64,000 bases of DNA from an uncultured Lachnospiraceae bacterium (GTDB taxonomy: Bacteria > Bacillota > Clostridia > Lachnospirales > Lachnospiraceae). A model generated the notes under the pieces. It was not told the DNA's origin. It searched no databases and worked only from the letters and a program-made list of their open reading frames with translations. Positions 16,121-25,306 of this stretch are shown here, in pieces (positions within the stretch are counted from its first letter, which is position 1; each line of letters starts with the position of its first letter). Position numbers and translations under genes: made by a program. Location: positions 1 through 64,000 of the forward strand of contig CAJUMM010000008.1 in assembly GCA_910586955.1 (NCBI GenBank). Reading direction: 5' to 3'.

Positions 16121-17392
16121 GTGATTAAGAAAGAAATGATAGCCATGCTTTTGGCGGGCGGACAAGGGAGCCGCCTTGGAGTTCTGACCGCTAAGGTCGC
16201 GAAACCTGCCGTGTCGTTCGGCGGCAAGTACCGCATTATCGATTTTCCTTTGAGTAATTGCATCAACTCGGGCGTTGATACGGTGGGTGTGCTGACCCAG
16301 TACCAGCCGCTGCGCCTGAATACGCATATCGGAATCGGTATGCCCTGGGATCTGGACCGGAATATCGGAGGAGTTACGGTCCTTCCGCCCTATGAGAAGA
16401 GCAACAACAGCGAGTGGTATACCGGCACGGCCAACGCCATTTATCAGAACCTGGATTATATTGATACCTATAATCCCGACTATGTCCTGATTCTCTCCGG
16501 CGACCATATCTATAAAATGGATTATGAGGTTATGCTGGATTTCCACAAGGAGAACCAGGCGGACGTAACCATTGCCGTAATGCCGGTTCCCATGGAGGAA
16601 GCCAGTCGCTTCGGCATCATGATCACGGACGACAATAACCGGATTACCGAGTTTGAGGAGAAGCCGGAACATCCCAGGAGCAACCTGGCTTCCATGGGAA
16701 TTTACATCTTCAGCTGGCCGATTCTGCGCAATGCGCTGATTCAGATGTCCGATCAGCAGAGCTGCGATTTCGGCAAACATATTATTCCCTACTGCCATGA
16801 TAACGGCAACCGCCTGTTTGCCTACGAGTACAACGGATACTGGAAGGACGTGGGAACCCTGGGCTCCTACTGGGAGGCCAATATGGAGCTCATCGATATC
16901 ATTCCGGAGTTTAACCTCTATGAGAAATTCTGGAAGATCTATACCAAGAGCGATGCGGTTCCGCCCCAGTATATCTCCACGGAGTCCAAGATTGAGCGGA
17001 GCATTATAAGCGGCGGCTCCGAGATCTACGGCGATGTGTACAATTCCGTCATCGGCTCCGGTGTGACCATCGGCAAAGGCACGGTGGTTAAGGATTCCAT
17101 TATCATGAAGAATACGGATATCGGTGAGAACTGTACCATTGAGAAGGCTGTGATCGCTGAGGAGGTAGAGATTTCCGACGGCGTTGTGCTGGGTATCGGA
17201 GAGGATATTCCCAACAAGGTGCAGCCGAAGATCTACTCCTTCGGACTTGTGACAATCGGGGAAAATTCTTATATTCCGCCCAATGTAAAGATCGGAAAGA
17301 ACACGGCCATTTCCGGTGATACCACACCGGACGATTACCGGGAGGGCGTGCTTGGAAGCGGAGAGACATTGATAAAGGCAGGTGACAGATAA
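16121..17392 (+). CDS. glgC: Glucose-1-phosphate adenylyltransferase, catalytic subunit
   Basis: 423 residues. It makes ADP-glucose from glucose 1-phosphate and ATP, the committed step of glycogen synthesis. The nucleotidyltransferase start [20 protein letters not shown] has the G-rich loop, then [28 protein letters not shown] (metal Asp), [28 protein letters not shown] and a C-terminal left-handed beta-helix with hexapeptide repeats. A GTG start is chosen, with AGAGGTGA just upstream (16109-16116); no better ATG is near. Its stop overlaps the glgD start by 1 nt. Catalytic residues appear intact, unlike in GlgD. Confidence 0.94.
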   Translation: MIKKEMIAMLLAGGQGSRLGVLTAKVAKPAVSFGGKYRIIDFPLSNCINSGVDTVGVLTQYQPLRLNTHIGIGMPWDLDRNIGGVTVLPPYEKSNNSEWYTGTANAIYQNLDYIDTYNPDYVLILSGDHIYKMDYEVMLDFHKENQADVTIAVMPVPMEEASRFGIMITDDNNRITEFEEKPEHPRSNLASMGIYIFSWPILRNALIQMSDQQSCDFGKHIIPYCHDNGNRLFAYEYNGYWKDVGTLGSYWEANMELIDIIPEFNLYEKFWKIYTKSDAVPPQYISTESKIERSIISGGSEIYGDVYNSVIGSGVTIGKGTVVKDSIIMKNTDIGENCTIEKAVIAEEVEISDGVVLGIGEDIPNKVQPKIYSFGLVTIGENSYIPPNVKIGKNTAISGDTTPDDYREGVLGSGETLIKAGDR

Positions 17393-18510
17393 TGAGAGCG
17401 ATTGGAATTGTACTGGCAGGCGGAAATAATCACAGAATGAGGGAGCTGTCCAATAAGAGGGCTGTGGCGGCCATGCCGGTGGCAGGCAGCTACCGGGGTA
17501 TCGACTTTGCCCTCAGCAATATGTCCAATTCCCATATTCAGAGGGTGGCGGTGCTGACACAGTATAATGCCCGCTCCCTGAATGAGCATTTGAGCTCTTC
17601 CAAATGGTGGGATTTTGGAAGAAAGCAGGGGGGGCTGTATATCTTCACGCCGACTATCACTACGGAGAACAGCTCCTGGTACCGGGGGACGGCGGATTCC
17701 ATTTATCAGAACCTGGATTGGCTGAAGATGAGCCATGAGCCCTATGTGGTGATTGCCTCCGGAGATGCGGTCTACAAGATGGACTATAACAAAGTTCTGG
17801 AGTACCACATTGACAAGAAGGCGGACATTACCGTGGTCTGCAAGGATATCCCAGCAGGTGCGGATATGTCAAGGTTCGGTGTGCTGAAGACCGACGACGA
17901 GGGACGGATTCTGGACTTTGAGGAGAAGCCTGTAGAGACCAAGGAGAACACCATTTCCTGCGGTATCTATGTAATCCGCAGAAGACAGCTTATCGAGCTG
18001 ATTGAGAAGTGTGCCCAGGAAGACCGCTATGATTTTGTCCGGGACATCCTGATCCGCTATAAGAATCTCAAACGGATCTATGCCTACCGCACCACGGAGT
18101 ACTGGAACAGCATTTCCTCCGTAGAGTCCTATTATGAGACGAATATGGACTTCCTGAAGGCGGATGTGCGCAAGTACTTCTTTAAGACCTATCCGGATGT
18201 ATACTCCAAGGTCTTGGATCTGCCGCCGGCGAAATACAACCCGGGATCGGATGTGAAGAACTCCCTGATCTCCAGCGGCTGTATCGTTAACGGCACCGTG
18301 GAAAATTCTATTCTCTTTAAGGAGGTATTTGTAGGCAACAACTGTGTGATCAAGAATTCTATTATTCTGAATGAGGTGTATATCGGAGACAATACCTATA
18401 TTGAAAACTGTATTGTGGAGAGCCGCGATACTATCCGTGCAAATTCCCGCTATGTAGGGGAGCACGGAATCAAGATAGTTGTAGAGCAAAACGAACGATA
18501 CGTCCTGTAG
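17392..18510 (+). CDS. glgD: GlgD, regulatory glucose-1-phosphate adenylyltransferase-like subunit
   Basis: 372 residues. A GlgC homologue with a degenerate nucleotide loop (LAGGNNHRMRELSNKRAVAAM instead of GxGxRL...K), but with conserved YRGIDFALSNM, VIASGDAVYKMDY, FEEKPVETKEN and the C-terminal beta-helix hexapeptides. In Firmicutes GlgD pairs with GlgC and modulates the heterotetramer while having little activity of its own. The ATG overlaps the glgC stop (TAATG), giving coupled translation and likely near-equal amounts. No other glycogen genes are in the window. Confidence 0.92.
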   Translation: MRAIGIVLAGGNNHRMRELSNKRAVAAMPVAGSYRGIDFALSNMSNSHIQRVAVLTQYNARSLNEHLSSSKWWDFGRKQGGLYIFTPTITTENSSWYRGTADSIYQNLDWLKMSHEPYVVIASGDAVYKMDYNKVLEYHIDKKADITVVCKDIPAGADMSRFGVLKTDDEGRILDFEEKPVETKENTISCGIYVIRRRQLIELIEKCAQEDRYDFVRDILIRYKNLKRIYAYRTTEYWNSISSVESYYETNMDFLKADVRKYFFKTYPDVYSKVLDLPPAKYNPGSDVKNSLISSGCIVNGTVENSILFKEVFVGNNCVIKNSIILNEVYIGDNTYIENCIVESRDTIRANSRYVGEHGIKIVVEQNERYVL

Positions 18511-18580
18511 CTTGTGCTGTACAATGAATTACCAATTAGATAAACGGGCCGCATAGGCTTTTGAGAAAGGGGCAGGAAGT

Positions 18581-18859
18581 ATGCAGATTACAGATGTACG
18601 CGTACGGAAAGTTGCGAAAGAAGGCAAGATGAAAGCTGTTGTGTCCATTACCATCGATGACGAGTTTGTAGTTCATGACATCAAGGTAATCGAAGGAGAA
18701 AAAGGACTGTTTATCGCAATGCCAAGCAGGAAGGCATCAGACGGGGAGTACCGGGACATTGCACATCCCATCAATTCAGAGACAAGGGAACAGATACAGA
18801 GCATCATTTTAGAGAAGTACGAGCAGGCCCTGTCGGAGACGGCAGCAGGAGACGCATAA
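18581..18859 (+). CDS. spoVG: SpoVG regulatory protein
   Basis: 92 residues with the family start [20 protein letters not shown], the central [21 protein letters not shown] and the YRDIAHPI segment. SpoVG is a small nucleic-acid-binding regulator associated with sporulation, septation and virulence-factor expression in Firmicutes. AAAGGGGCAGGAAG precedes ATG 18581. A terminator follows 31 bp later. A promoter was not clearly seen in the 70 bp after glgD, so it may share that transcript. Confidence 0.96.
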   Translation: MQITDVRVRKVAKEGKMKAVVSITIDDEFVVHDIKVIEGEKGLFIAMPSRKASDGEYRDIAHPINSETREQIQSIILEKYEQALSETAAGDA

Positions 18860-18889
18860 ATTCCGGAAAATCGTATTTACCTCTTATAG

Positions 18890-18927
18890 AAAGGGATACC
18901 GCTTTTTGAGAGCGGTATCCCTTTTTT
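18890..18927 (+). terminator. Rho-independent terminator after spoVG
   Basis: A 14 bp stem (18890-18903 with 18911-18924), a 7 nt loop, and a T-run CTTTTTT to 18927. Confidence 0.93.
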
Positions 18928-18937
18928 GCCAATGGCC

Positions 18938-18966
18938 TTGCAAAACCCCGGAAACTCCTGTACTAT
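18938..18966 (+). promoter_or_regulatory. Sigma-A promoter for pth-mfd
   Basis: TTGCAA (18938-18943), a 17 nt spacer and TACTAT (18961-18966), directly after the spoVG terminator and about 58 bp before the pth start. Confidence 0.65.
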
Positions 18967-19023
18967 AACAGAGGTAGCAGAGCAGTGCTGCCTGCCAGTG
19001 AAGGAAAGAACGGAGAAGAGACA

Positions 19024-19602
19024 ATGTTTGTAATAGCAGGCCTGGGTAATCCTACGCAGAAATATGAGCATACCCGCCATAATATCGGATTTGATGTAAT
19101 CGCATATCTGGCGGATCAATATAATATAAGTGTAAACACCAGAAAATTTAAAGGTCTTTGCGGCTCCGGCTTCATAGAAGGCCGGAAGGTAACGCTTTTA
19201 AAGCCCCAGACCTTTATGAATTTGAGCGGCCAGAGCATCCGGGAAGCCGTGGATTTCTATAAACTGAATCCGGCGGAGGAATTGATTGTGATTTACGATG
19301 ACATTGCTCTGGACCCGGGATATCTGCGGGTGCGCCGGAAGGGAAGCCCAGGGGGGCACAACGGGATCAAAGATATTATCTCCCATCTGGGGAGCCAGGA
19401 GTTCCTGCGTATCCGGGTAGGTGTGGGAGAGAAGCCGGAAGAGTTTGATCTGGTGGATCATGTGCTGGGCCGGTTCCCGGCAGAAGAACGGAAAAAAGTG
19501 GACGAGGCCATCCGCTCTGCGGCGGACGCAGTGGGACTGATGGTTCAGTCCCGGACGGAGGAGGCCATGAATTTATATAATAAAAAGGTTGTAAGAGAAT
19601 GA
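19024..19602 (+). CDS. pth: Peptidyl-tRNA hydrolase
   Basis: 192 residues, the usual length. It releases peptides from peptidyl-tRNA dropped from ribosomes. Visible are FVIAGLGNPTQKYEHTRHNI with the catalytic His, LLKPQTFMNLSG, VIYDDIALDPG with the catalytic Asp, and GSPGGHNGIKDI. GTG 18985 is in frame, but ATG 19024 matches the family start and has GGAGAAGAG just upstream. It overlaps mfd by 4 nt (ATGA), the classical pth-mfd coupling in Firmicutes. Confidence 0.96.
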   Translation: MFVIAGLGNPTQKYEHTRHNIGFDVIAYLADQYNISVNTRKFKGLCGSGFIEGRKVTLLKPQTFMNLSGQSIREAVDFYKLNPAEELIVIYDDIALDPGYLRVRRKGSPGGHNGIKDIISHLGSQEFLRIRVGVGEKPEEFDLVDHVLGRFPAEERKKVDEAIRSAADAVGLMVQSRTEEAMNLYNKKVVRE

Positions 19603-22600
19603 GAGCCTTTCTGGAACCCTTAAACAATTTAAATGCCTACGAAGAGATCCGGGGAAAACTGAAGAAGAACCGGGGAGTTCTCCAGCTGTCCGGCTGTGTG
19701 GATTCCCAGAAGGTTCATATGGCCTATGGGCTGTGGCAGGACTTTCCCTTCCGGGTGATTCTCACTTACAGCGAGCAGAAGGCAAAGGAAATCTATGAGG
19801 ACTGCCGGTTTTTTGACCGGGAGGCTGTTCTCTATCAGGCGAAAGATTTCCTCTTTTTTCATGCGGATATCCAGGGAAATCTTCTGGTGCAGCAGCGGGT
19901 CCGGGCGTTGAAAGCCCTCCTTACCCGCAGGGAGGTAACGGTAATTACCACCTTTGACGGCTGTATGGACCGTTTGAAGCCTCTTGAGCAGGTGAGGCGG
20001 GAAATCCTTTGCATGGAGACCGGAAGCCTGGTGGAGATGCGGGCCCTTCATGAGAAGCTGGCGGGGCTGGGGTATGAGCGGACCCTTCAGGTAGAAGCGC
20101 CGGGCCAATTTGCCGTCCGGGGCGGGATTGTGGATATCTATGCCCTAACGGAGGAAAATCCCTGGAGAATTGAGTTCTGGGACGAGGAGATAGACTCCAT
20201 CCGCAGCTTTGACACGGAGAGCCAGCGGTCCATTGAGAACCTGGAAGAGATTGCTGTCTATCCGGCGGCGGATCCGGAGCCGGGGGAAGGGGAGGAAGGA
20301 GTCAGTTTTCTGGACTACTTTGATGAAGAGCAGACCCTGTTCTTTCTGGATGAACCCCAGCGGCTTCTGGAGAAAGGCCGGACTGTGGAGGCGGAGGTCC
20401 GGGAAAGCATTGCAGGCCGGGCAGAGCGGGGAGAAGGCCTTTCCCGGGAAACCTGTCTGCTCTGCGGAACCGGAGAGACGGCGGCACGGCTGAACCGGAA
20501 GAACTGCGTGGCCCTCTGTGTGATGGAGCAGAGGGGGACGGATTGGGACATTACGGGGAAATACCAGATCGATGCCCGTTCCATCAACCCCTACAACAAC
20601 AGTTTTGAGCTTTTGACAAAGGACTTGAAACGATGGAAGCGGGAGAAGTGCGCCGTTCTTCTCATGTGCGCCTCCGGGACCAGGGCCAGGCGGCTGGCGG
20701 AAGATCTCCGGGCAGAGGAGTTAAACAGTTTCTACTCCGAAGATCCCAAGCGGGTGGTGCAGCCTTCGGAGATTATGGTGGTCCACGGCAGCGTCCACCG
20801 GGGTTACGAATATCCCATGATCCGTCTGGTAGTGCTTTCAGAGACAGATATTTTCGGACGGGAAAAGAAGGCCAGAAAGAAGCGCAGGGCTTACGAAGGC
20901 CAGAAGATCCAGAACTTTTCAGATCTGAGTATCGGAGACTATGTGGTTCACGAGAACCACGGGCTTGGCATCTACCGGGGCATTGAGAAGGTAGAAGTCG
21001 AGAAAGTAATGAAAGACTATATCAAGATTGAGTATGCCAAGGGAGGAAATCTCTATATTCTGGCTACCCAGCTGGAGATGATCCAGAAATATTCCGGCTC
21101 CGACGGAAGAAAGCCCAAGCTGAACCGGCTGGGAGGCAGCGAGTGGACCAGGACCAAAACGAAAGTCCGGGGGGCTGTCCAGGAAATTGCCAGGGATCTG
21201 GTAGAGCTTTATGCGGCCCGCCAGGAGCGGGAGGGCTTTGTCTACGGGCCGGACACGGTCTGGCAGACGGAGTTTGAGGAGCTGTTTCCCTTTGAGGAGA
21301 CGGAGGATCAGCAGCTGGCCATTGAGGCGGTAAAGGGGGATATGGAGAGCCCTAAAATTATGGACCGCCTCATCTGCGGGGATGTGGGCTACGGCAAGAC
21401 GGAGATTGCCATCCGGGCCGCTTTCAAGGCGGTGCAGGAGAATAAGCAGGTGGTCTATCTGGTTCCCACTACCATTCTGGCCCAGCAGCATTACAATACC
21501 TTCTCCCAGCGGATGAAAGAGTTTCCCGTGCGGGTAGATCTCCTCTCCCGGTTCCGCACGGCGGCGGAGCAGAAGAAGACCATCGGGGATCTGAAAAAGG
21601 GCTTTGTAGACATTGTCATTGGGACCCATCGGGTGCTGTCTTCCGATGTGGTCTTTAAGGATCTGGGGCTTTTGATTATCGATGAAGAGCAGCGCTTCGG
21701 AGTGGCCCACAAGGAGAAGATTAAGAAGATGAAGGAAAATGTGGATGTCCTCACCCTGACGGCTACGCCCATTCCCCGCACCCTTCATATGAGTCTTATC
21801 GGGATCCGGGACATGAGCGTGCTGGAGGAAGCGCCCCAGGACCGGGTGCCCATCCAGACCTATGTGATGGAGTATGATGAGGAGATGGTGCGGGCAGCCA
21901 TCAGCCGGGAATTGTCCAGGGGCGGACAGGTCTATTACGTGTACAACCGGGTCAACAACATTGCGGAGATTACGTCGCAGATTGCCCGGATCGTGCCGGA
22001 GGCCAACGTGGTCTTCGCCCACGGACAGATGAAGGAGCGGGAACTGGAACGGATTATGTACGATTTCATTGCAGGGGAAATCGACGTTCTCGTATCCACC
22101 ACCATTATTGAGACAGGGCTTGATATTTCCAATGTAAATACCATGATTATCCACGATGCGGACAATATGGGGCTGTCCCAGCTCTACCAGCTCCGGGGGC
22201 GGGTGGGACGTTCCAACCGGACGGCCTACGCCTTTCTCATGTATAAACGGGATAAGATGCTCAAAGAGGTAGCGGAAAAGCGCCTGGGAGCCATCCGGGA
22301 ATTTACGGAGCTGGGAAGCGGTTTCAAGATTGCTATGCGGGATCTGGAGATCCGGGGGGCCGGAAACCTTCTGGGGGCCCAGCAGCACGGGCATATGCAG
22401 GCGGTGGGCTATGATCTGTACTGCAAAATGCTTAACGAGGCGGTGAAGAAGCAGAAAGGGACGGCTTCGGAGGAGGAGGCTTTCCAGACGGTGGTGGATA
22501 TGGAGCTGGATGCCTATATTCCCGGCACCTATATTTCCAGCGAGAGCCAGAAGCTGGATATCTACAAGCGGATTGCGGGGATTGAGACAGGGGAAGAGTG

Positions 22601-22952
22601 TGAGGATATGCTGGAGGAGCTTATCGACCGGTTCGGGGATCCTCCCGTCAGCGTGCTGAATCTTCTGGCCGTAGCGGATATGAAGGTACGGGCCCACCAG
22701 GTCTATGTGAAGGAGATTGCCCAGCGCCCGGATGAGATACGCTTTGCCCTGTATGAGAAGGCAAGGCTCAATCCGGCGGCCCTGCCCGGGTTTGTAACTG
22801 CCTACAAAGGGCGGATGAAACTGATCACCGGGGAGAAGCCGGGGCTTATCTACCGGAGGAAAAAGAACAGGAACGGTGAGGCGGAGGACGCCATGGAAGC
22901 TGCGGGAGAGATTCTGGAGCGGATGCGGACTTTGCTGGAGGATGAAGGATGA
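19599..22952 (+). CDS. mfd: Transcription-repair coupling factor Mfd
   Basis: 1,117 residues. An N-terminal UvrB-homology module runs to about residue 400, then the RNA polymerase interaction domain (SIGDYVVHENHGLGIYRGIE, ~445-510), then SF2 translocase motifs: Walker A CGDVGYGKTEIA, DEEQRFG (motif II), LTATPIPRTLHM (III) and QLRGRVGRS (VI), and a C-terminal TRCF domain. It removes stalled RNA polymerase and recruits UvrA for strand-specific repair. Slightly shorter than the ~1,150 residue norm but with all modules. Coupled by ATGA overlaps both to pth upstream and to the lipoprotein gene downstream. Confidence 0.97.
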   Translation: MRAFLEPLNNLNAYEEIRGKLKKNRGVLQLSGCVDSQKVHMAYGLWQDFPFRVILTYSEQKAKEIYEDCRFFDREAVLYQAKDFLFFHADIQGNLLVQQRVRALKALLTRREVTVITTFDGCMDRLKPLEQVRREILCMETGSLVEMRALHEKLAGLGYERTLQVEAPGQFAVRGGIVDIYALTEENPWRIEFWDEEIDSIRSFDTESQRSIENLEEIAVYPAADPEPGEGEEGVSFLDYFDEEQTLFFLDEPQRLLEKGRTVEAEVRESIAGRAERGEGLSRETCLLCGTGETAARLNRKNCVALCVMEQRGTDWDITGKYQIDARSINPYNNSFELLTKDLKRWKREKCAVLLMCASGTRARRLAEDLRAEELNSFYSEDPKRVVQPSEIMVVHGSVHRGYEYPMIRLVVLSETDIFGREKKARKKRRAYEGQKIQNFSDLSIGDYVVHENHGLGIYRGIEKVEVEKVMKDYIKIEYAKGGNLYILATQLEMIQKYSGSDGRKPKLNRLGGSEWTRTKTKVRGAVQEIARDLVELYAARQEREGFVYGPDTVWQTEFEELFPFEETEDQQLAIEAVKGDMESPKIMDRLICGDVGYGKTEIAIRAAFKAVQENKQVVYLVPTTILAQQHYNTFSQRMKEFPVRVDLLSRFRTAAEQKKTIGDLKKGFVDIVIGTHRVLSSDVVFKDLGLLIIDEEQRFGVAHKEKIKKMKENVDVLTLTATPIPRTLHMSLIGIRDMSVLEEAPQDRVPIQTYVMEYDEEMVRAAISRELSRGGQVYYVYNRVNNIAEITSQIARIVPEANVVFAHGQMKERELERIMYDFIAGEIDVLVSTTIIETGLDISNVNTMIIHDADNMGLSQLYQLRGRVGRSNRTAYAFLMYKRDKMLKEVAEKRLGAIREFTELGSGFKIAMRDLEIRGAGNLLGAQQHGHMQAVGYDLYCKMLNEAVKKQKGTASEEEAFQTVVDMELDAYIPGTYISSESQKLDIYKRIAGIETGEECEDMLEELIDRFGDPPVSVLNLLAVADMKVRAHQVYVKEIAQRPDEIRFALYEKARLNPAALPGFVTAYKGRMKLITGEKPGLIYRRKKNRNGEAEDAMEAAGEILERMRTLLEDEG

Positions 22953-23965
22953 GAGGAAGACAAAGGGGAGTCCTGGTGCTGGCCCTCTGCCTGTTGGCGG
23001 CTGTCCTGGCAGGCTGCGGCGGCAGGGAAAAGGCTGCGGAACAAACGGAGGTGGCCAGGCTGGGGGAAGAAAAGATTTACCTGGAGGAAGCGGTTTTCTA
23101 CACCCGGATGCTGCAGGAACAGTGGGAGGAAGCTTACGGTCCCTACTACGGGGAGAAGATGTGGCAGGAAAAATTCGAGGGCGGAGAGGAAACCTTCTCA
23201 CAGGTGCTTAAAAGCGATGTGATGGAGACTTTGACCAGGATTCATCTTCTTGCCGCTCATGCAGGGGAGTACGGCGTAGAGCTGACCGGGGAGGAGAAGG
23301 AGAATGTTGCCAGGCGTGCGGCGGCTTTTATGGAATCCAATACGCCGGAGGTACTTAAGGCTGCGGGGGCTACGAAAGAATCGGTAGAGCATTTCCTTCT
23401 GCGCAACGAACTGGCAGCCAAGGTGGCTTTCACTTTGCAGGAAAGCTACGACCCTGGGCTTAATCCGGAGGAGGCCCGTGTGGGCAGGCTGACTTACTGC
23501 CTCTTTTCTACCATGGGAACCTATGACAGTGAGGGAAACCACCAGCCTTTTACGGAGGAAGAGCTGGAGAGAGTCCGGGAGGATGCGGAAGATTTCGCCC
23601 GCCGTGCAGGGGAGCTTGGGGATATCTCCGCAGCCGGAGAGGAGATTTCCCATACGGTGATCGATGTATATTTTAATGAGAAGACAGACGGGGGTGCCCA
23701 TGAGCTGGTGGCCCAGGCGGCCCGGGAACTGCCTTTAGGCGGAGTCTCCGGCCTTATCGAAACTGAGGACGGTTACTACGTGGTTCAGCGGGTGTCGGAG
23801 TATGAGGAGGCGGCTTCCCTGGAATATCTGGAGGAGCTGCGGCAGTCGGCCAGGGAGAGGTACGGCGAGGAACTCTTGAAGGAATGGGAGGAGGAGACTC
23901 CTCTTGAGATTGAGGAGGAGATCTGGGATGGCGTCCAGGTGGACGAGCCCTTGACGAATCTGTGA
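22949..23965 (+). CDS. PrsA-like SurA/parvulin-type lipoprotein (first copy)
   Basis: 338 residues. The N-terminal signal with lipobox LAGC (MRGRQRG..LLAAVLAGCGG) gives membrane anchoring by lipidation. A helical SurA/trigger-factor-like N-domain (~35-170) and a parvulin-like C-domain ending LIETEDGYYVVQRVSEY follow. It is expected to help fold secreted proteins outside the membrane. The usual parvulin AxHIL start is not seen; the equivalent place reads VGRLTYCLF, so prolyl isomerase activity may be reduced and the protein may act as a holdase. It overlaps mfd by 4 nt (ATGA) and is followed by a second homologue. With the surface genes downstream it may serve their folding (inference). Confidence 0.8.
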   Translation: MRGRQRGVLVLALCLLAAVLAGCGGREKAAEQTEVARLGEEKIYLEEAVFYTRMLQEQWEEAYGPYYGEKMWQEKFEGGEETFSQVLKSDVMETLTRIHLLAAHAGEYGVELTGEEKENVARRAAAFMESNTPEVLKAAGATKESVEHFLLRNELAAKVAFTLQESYDPGLNPEEARVGRLTYCLFSTMGTYDSEGNHQPFTEEELERVREDAEDFARRAGELGDISAAGEEISHTVIDVYFNEKTDGGAHELVAQAARELPLGGVSGLIETEDGYYVVQRVSEYEEAASLEYLEELRQSARERYGEELLKEWEEETPLEIEEEIWDGVQVDEPLTNL

Positions 23966-23992
23966 AAAGTTTGTGCTCCGGGCAAGAAAGCC

Positions 23993-24021
23993 TTGCCTGG
24001 AGGGGGAAAACGGACTATAAT
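23993..24021 (+). promoter_or_regulatory. Sigma-A promoter for the second PrsA-like gene
   Basis: TTGCCT (23993-23998), a 17 nt spacer and consensus TATAAT (24016-24021), about 60 bp before the start at 24081. The second copy therefore has its own control. Confidence 0.75.
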
Positions 24022-24080
24022 GGACAAGAGTGAGAGAAACCGCATCCTTAGGGAGGCGTAGGCAAGGAAGGAATGGAAGA

Positions 24081-25115
24081 ATGAAGAAGAGAACGGCATG
24101 GATTATGGCCATGGCTTTGGCACTGGCTTTGTCTCTTACAGGCTGTGCCAGGGGAAATCTGAACGGAGCGGAGACCATTGCGGTCCTGGATGGTTCCACC
24201 AATATAACCCTGGGAGAATTTAACCTGATGCTGCGGTACCAGCAGGCTCAGATGGAGAGCTACTACGGAGCCATCATGGGCGGCAATATGTACCAGCAGG
24301 ATCTGGCCGGGGACGGCACCCTGTACGGTGATACGGCCAAGGAAACCCTGATGGAAGAGTTTAAGAAAATGTATATGATGGAGGCGGAAGCGCCGGGCTA
24401 CGGCGTAGCGCTGACGGATGGGGAGAAAGAGGCCATTACGGAGGCTGCCGGGAAATTCCTGGAAGCCAACACCGAGGGGGCTAAGAAGGCTGCCACGGCA
24501 GACCAGAAGACGGTGGAGCGCCTTCTGACTCTCCTTACCATTAACGAAAAGATGTATGATGCCCTGACCCGGGATGTGGATACGGAGGTGTCGGATGCAG
24601 AGGCGGCCCAGAAGCGGATCGATTACGTGTATGTGTCAACTCTGGGAACGGAGCAGGACGAGGCGGGGAATACTATGGAGCTGACAGATGCGGAGAAAGC
24701 CCAGAAGAAGGCAGATCTCCAGGCTGTGCTGGAGGAAGCCAGGAAGAGCGGCGATCTGGATGCGGCGGCCCAGACGAAGGAGCTGACGGCCAGCAGCGCC
24801 ACCTACGGGGCGGATAGCACCTACCCTGCGGAGGAGGTGCGCAAGGCTGCAGACGCCCTGAAAGAAGGGGAATTTGCAGATCTTGTGGAGACGGAGAACG
24901 GATACTATCTGGTCCGTCTGGCAAGTACTTTGGACCGGGATGCCACGGACAGCCGGAAGACTGCCATTGTACAGGAGCGCCGGGAGGCTCTCTTTGCGGA
25001 AAAGTATCAGGAGTTTCAGGAGGTTCATACCTTTGAACAGAAAGATGACGTGATGGCGAAGCTTACCTTTGAGCGGACCTTTACCCTGAAGGCGGCGGAG
25101 ACGGCGGAACCGTAG
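24081..25115 (+). CDS. PrsA-like SurA/parvulin-type lipoprotein (second copy)
   Basis: 344 residues. The signal MKKRTAWIMAMALALALSLT ends in lipobox LTGC. The region after it (ETIAVLDGSTNITLGEFNLMLRYQQAQ) matches the SurA/PrsA N-terminal module, and the C-domain ends LVETENGYYLVRLASTLD. As in the first copy the parvulin entry motif is replaced (KRIDYVYVSTLG), so chaperone activity is more likely than strong isomerase activity. The frame is open from 24030 but ATG 24081, with an AGGAATGGAAG purine tract before it, begins a proper signal peptide. It has its own promoter and terminator. The two copies look like an old duplication because their domain order and insertions correspond. Confidence 0.82.
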   Translation: MKKRTAWIMAMALALALSLTGCARGNLNGAETIAVLDGSTNITLGEFNLMLRYQQAQMESYYGAIMGGNMYQQDLAGDGTLYGDTAKETLMEEFKKMYMMEAEAPGYGVALTDGEKEAITEAAGKFLEANTEGAKKAATADQKTVERLLTLLTINEKMYDALTRDVDTEVSDAEAAQKRIDYVYVSTLGTEQDEAGNTMELTDAEKAQKKADLQAVLEEARKSGDLDAAAQTKELTASSATYGADSTYPAEEVRKAADALKEGEFADLVETENGYYLVRLASTLDRDATDSRKTAIVQERREALFAEKYQEFQEVHTFEQKDDVMAKLTFERTFTLKAAETAEP

Positions 25116-25159
25116 CGGGTTTCCGAAAACAAGAACAGTCTGGAAAAAATACAAAGGAA

Positions 25160-25192
25160 CTGGAATATCTTAGCCGATATTCCAGTTTTTTA
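25160..25192 (+). terminator. Rho-independent terminator after the second PrsA-like gene
   Basis: CTGGAATATC (25160-25169) pairs with GATATTCCAG (25176-25185) around a 6 nt loop, followed by six T. Confidence 0.93.
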
Positions 25193-25216
25193 TGTAAACT
25201 TTTTTGGAAATAGAGG

Positions 25217-25245
25217 TTGAAAACGGAAAAAAAGGGTGTTATACT
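25217..25245 (+). promoter_or_regulatory. Sigma-A promoter for the GH25 lipoprotein
   Basis: TTGAAA (25217-25222), a 17 nt spacer and TATACT (25240-25245) with TGT immediately before the -10 (extended). It is 62 bp before the start at 25307, which also excludes the in-frame upstream start codon at 25217. Confidence 0.82.
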
Positions 25246-25306
25246 GTTGAAAATAGCGGGAATATCAGCTTTTAGAGAATCATGCGATGGTTATGAGGAG
25301 AAGAAA

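Noticed and set aside
23978..24000. Hairpin CCGGGCAAG/CTTGCCTGG as a terminator after the first PrsA-like gene
   Set aside because: No T-run follows, and the right arm contains the -35 of the next promoter.
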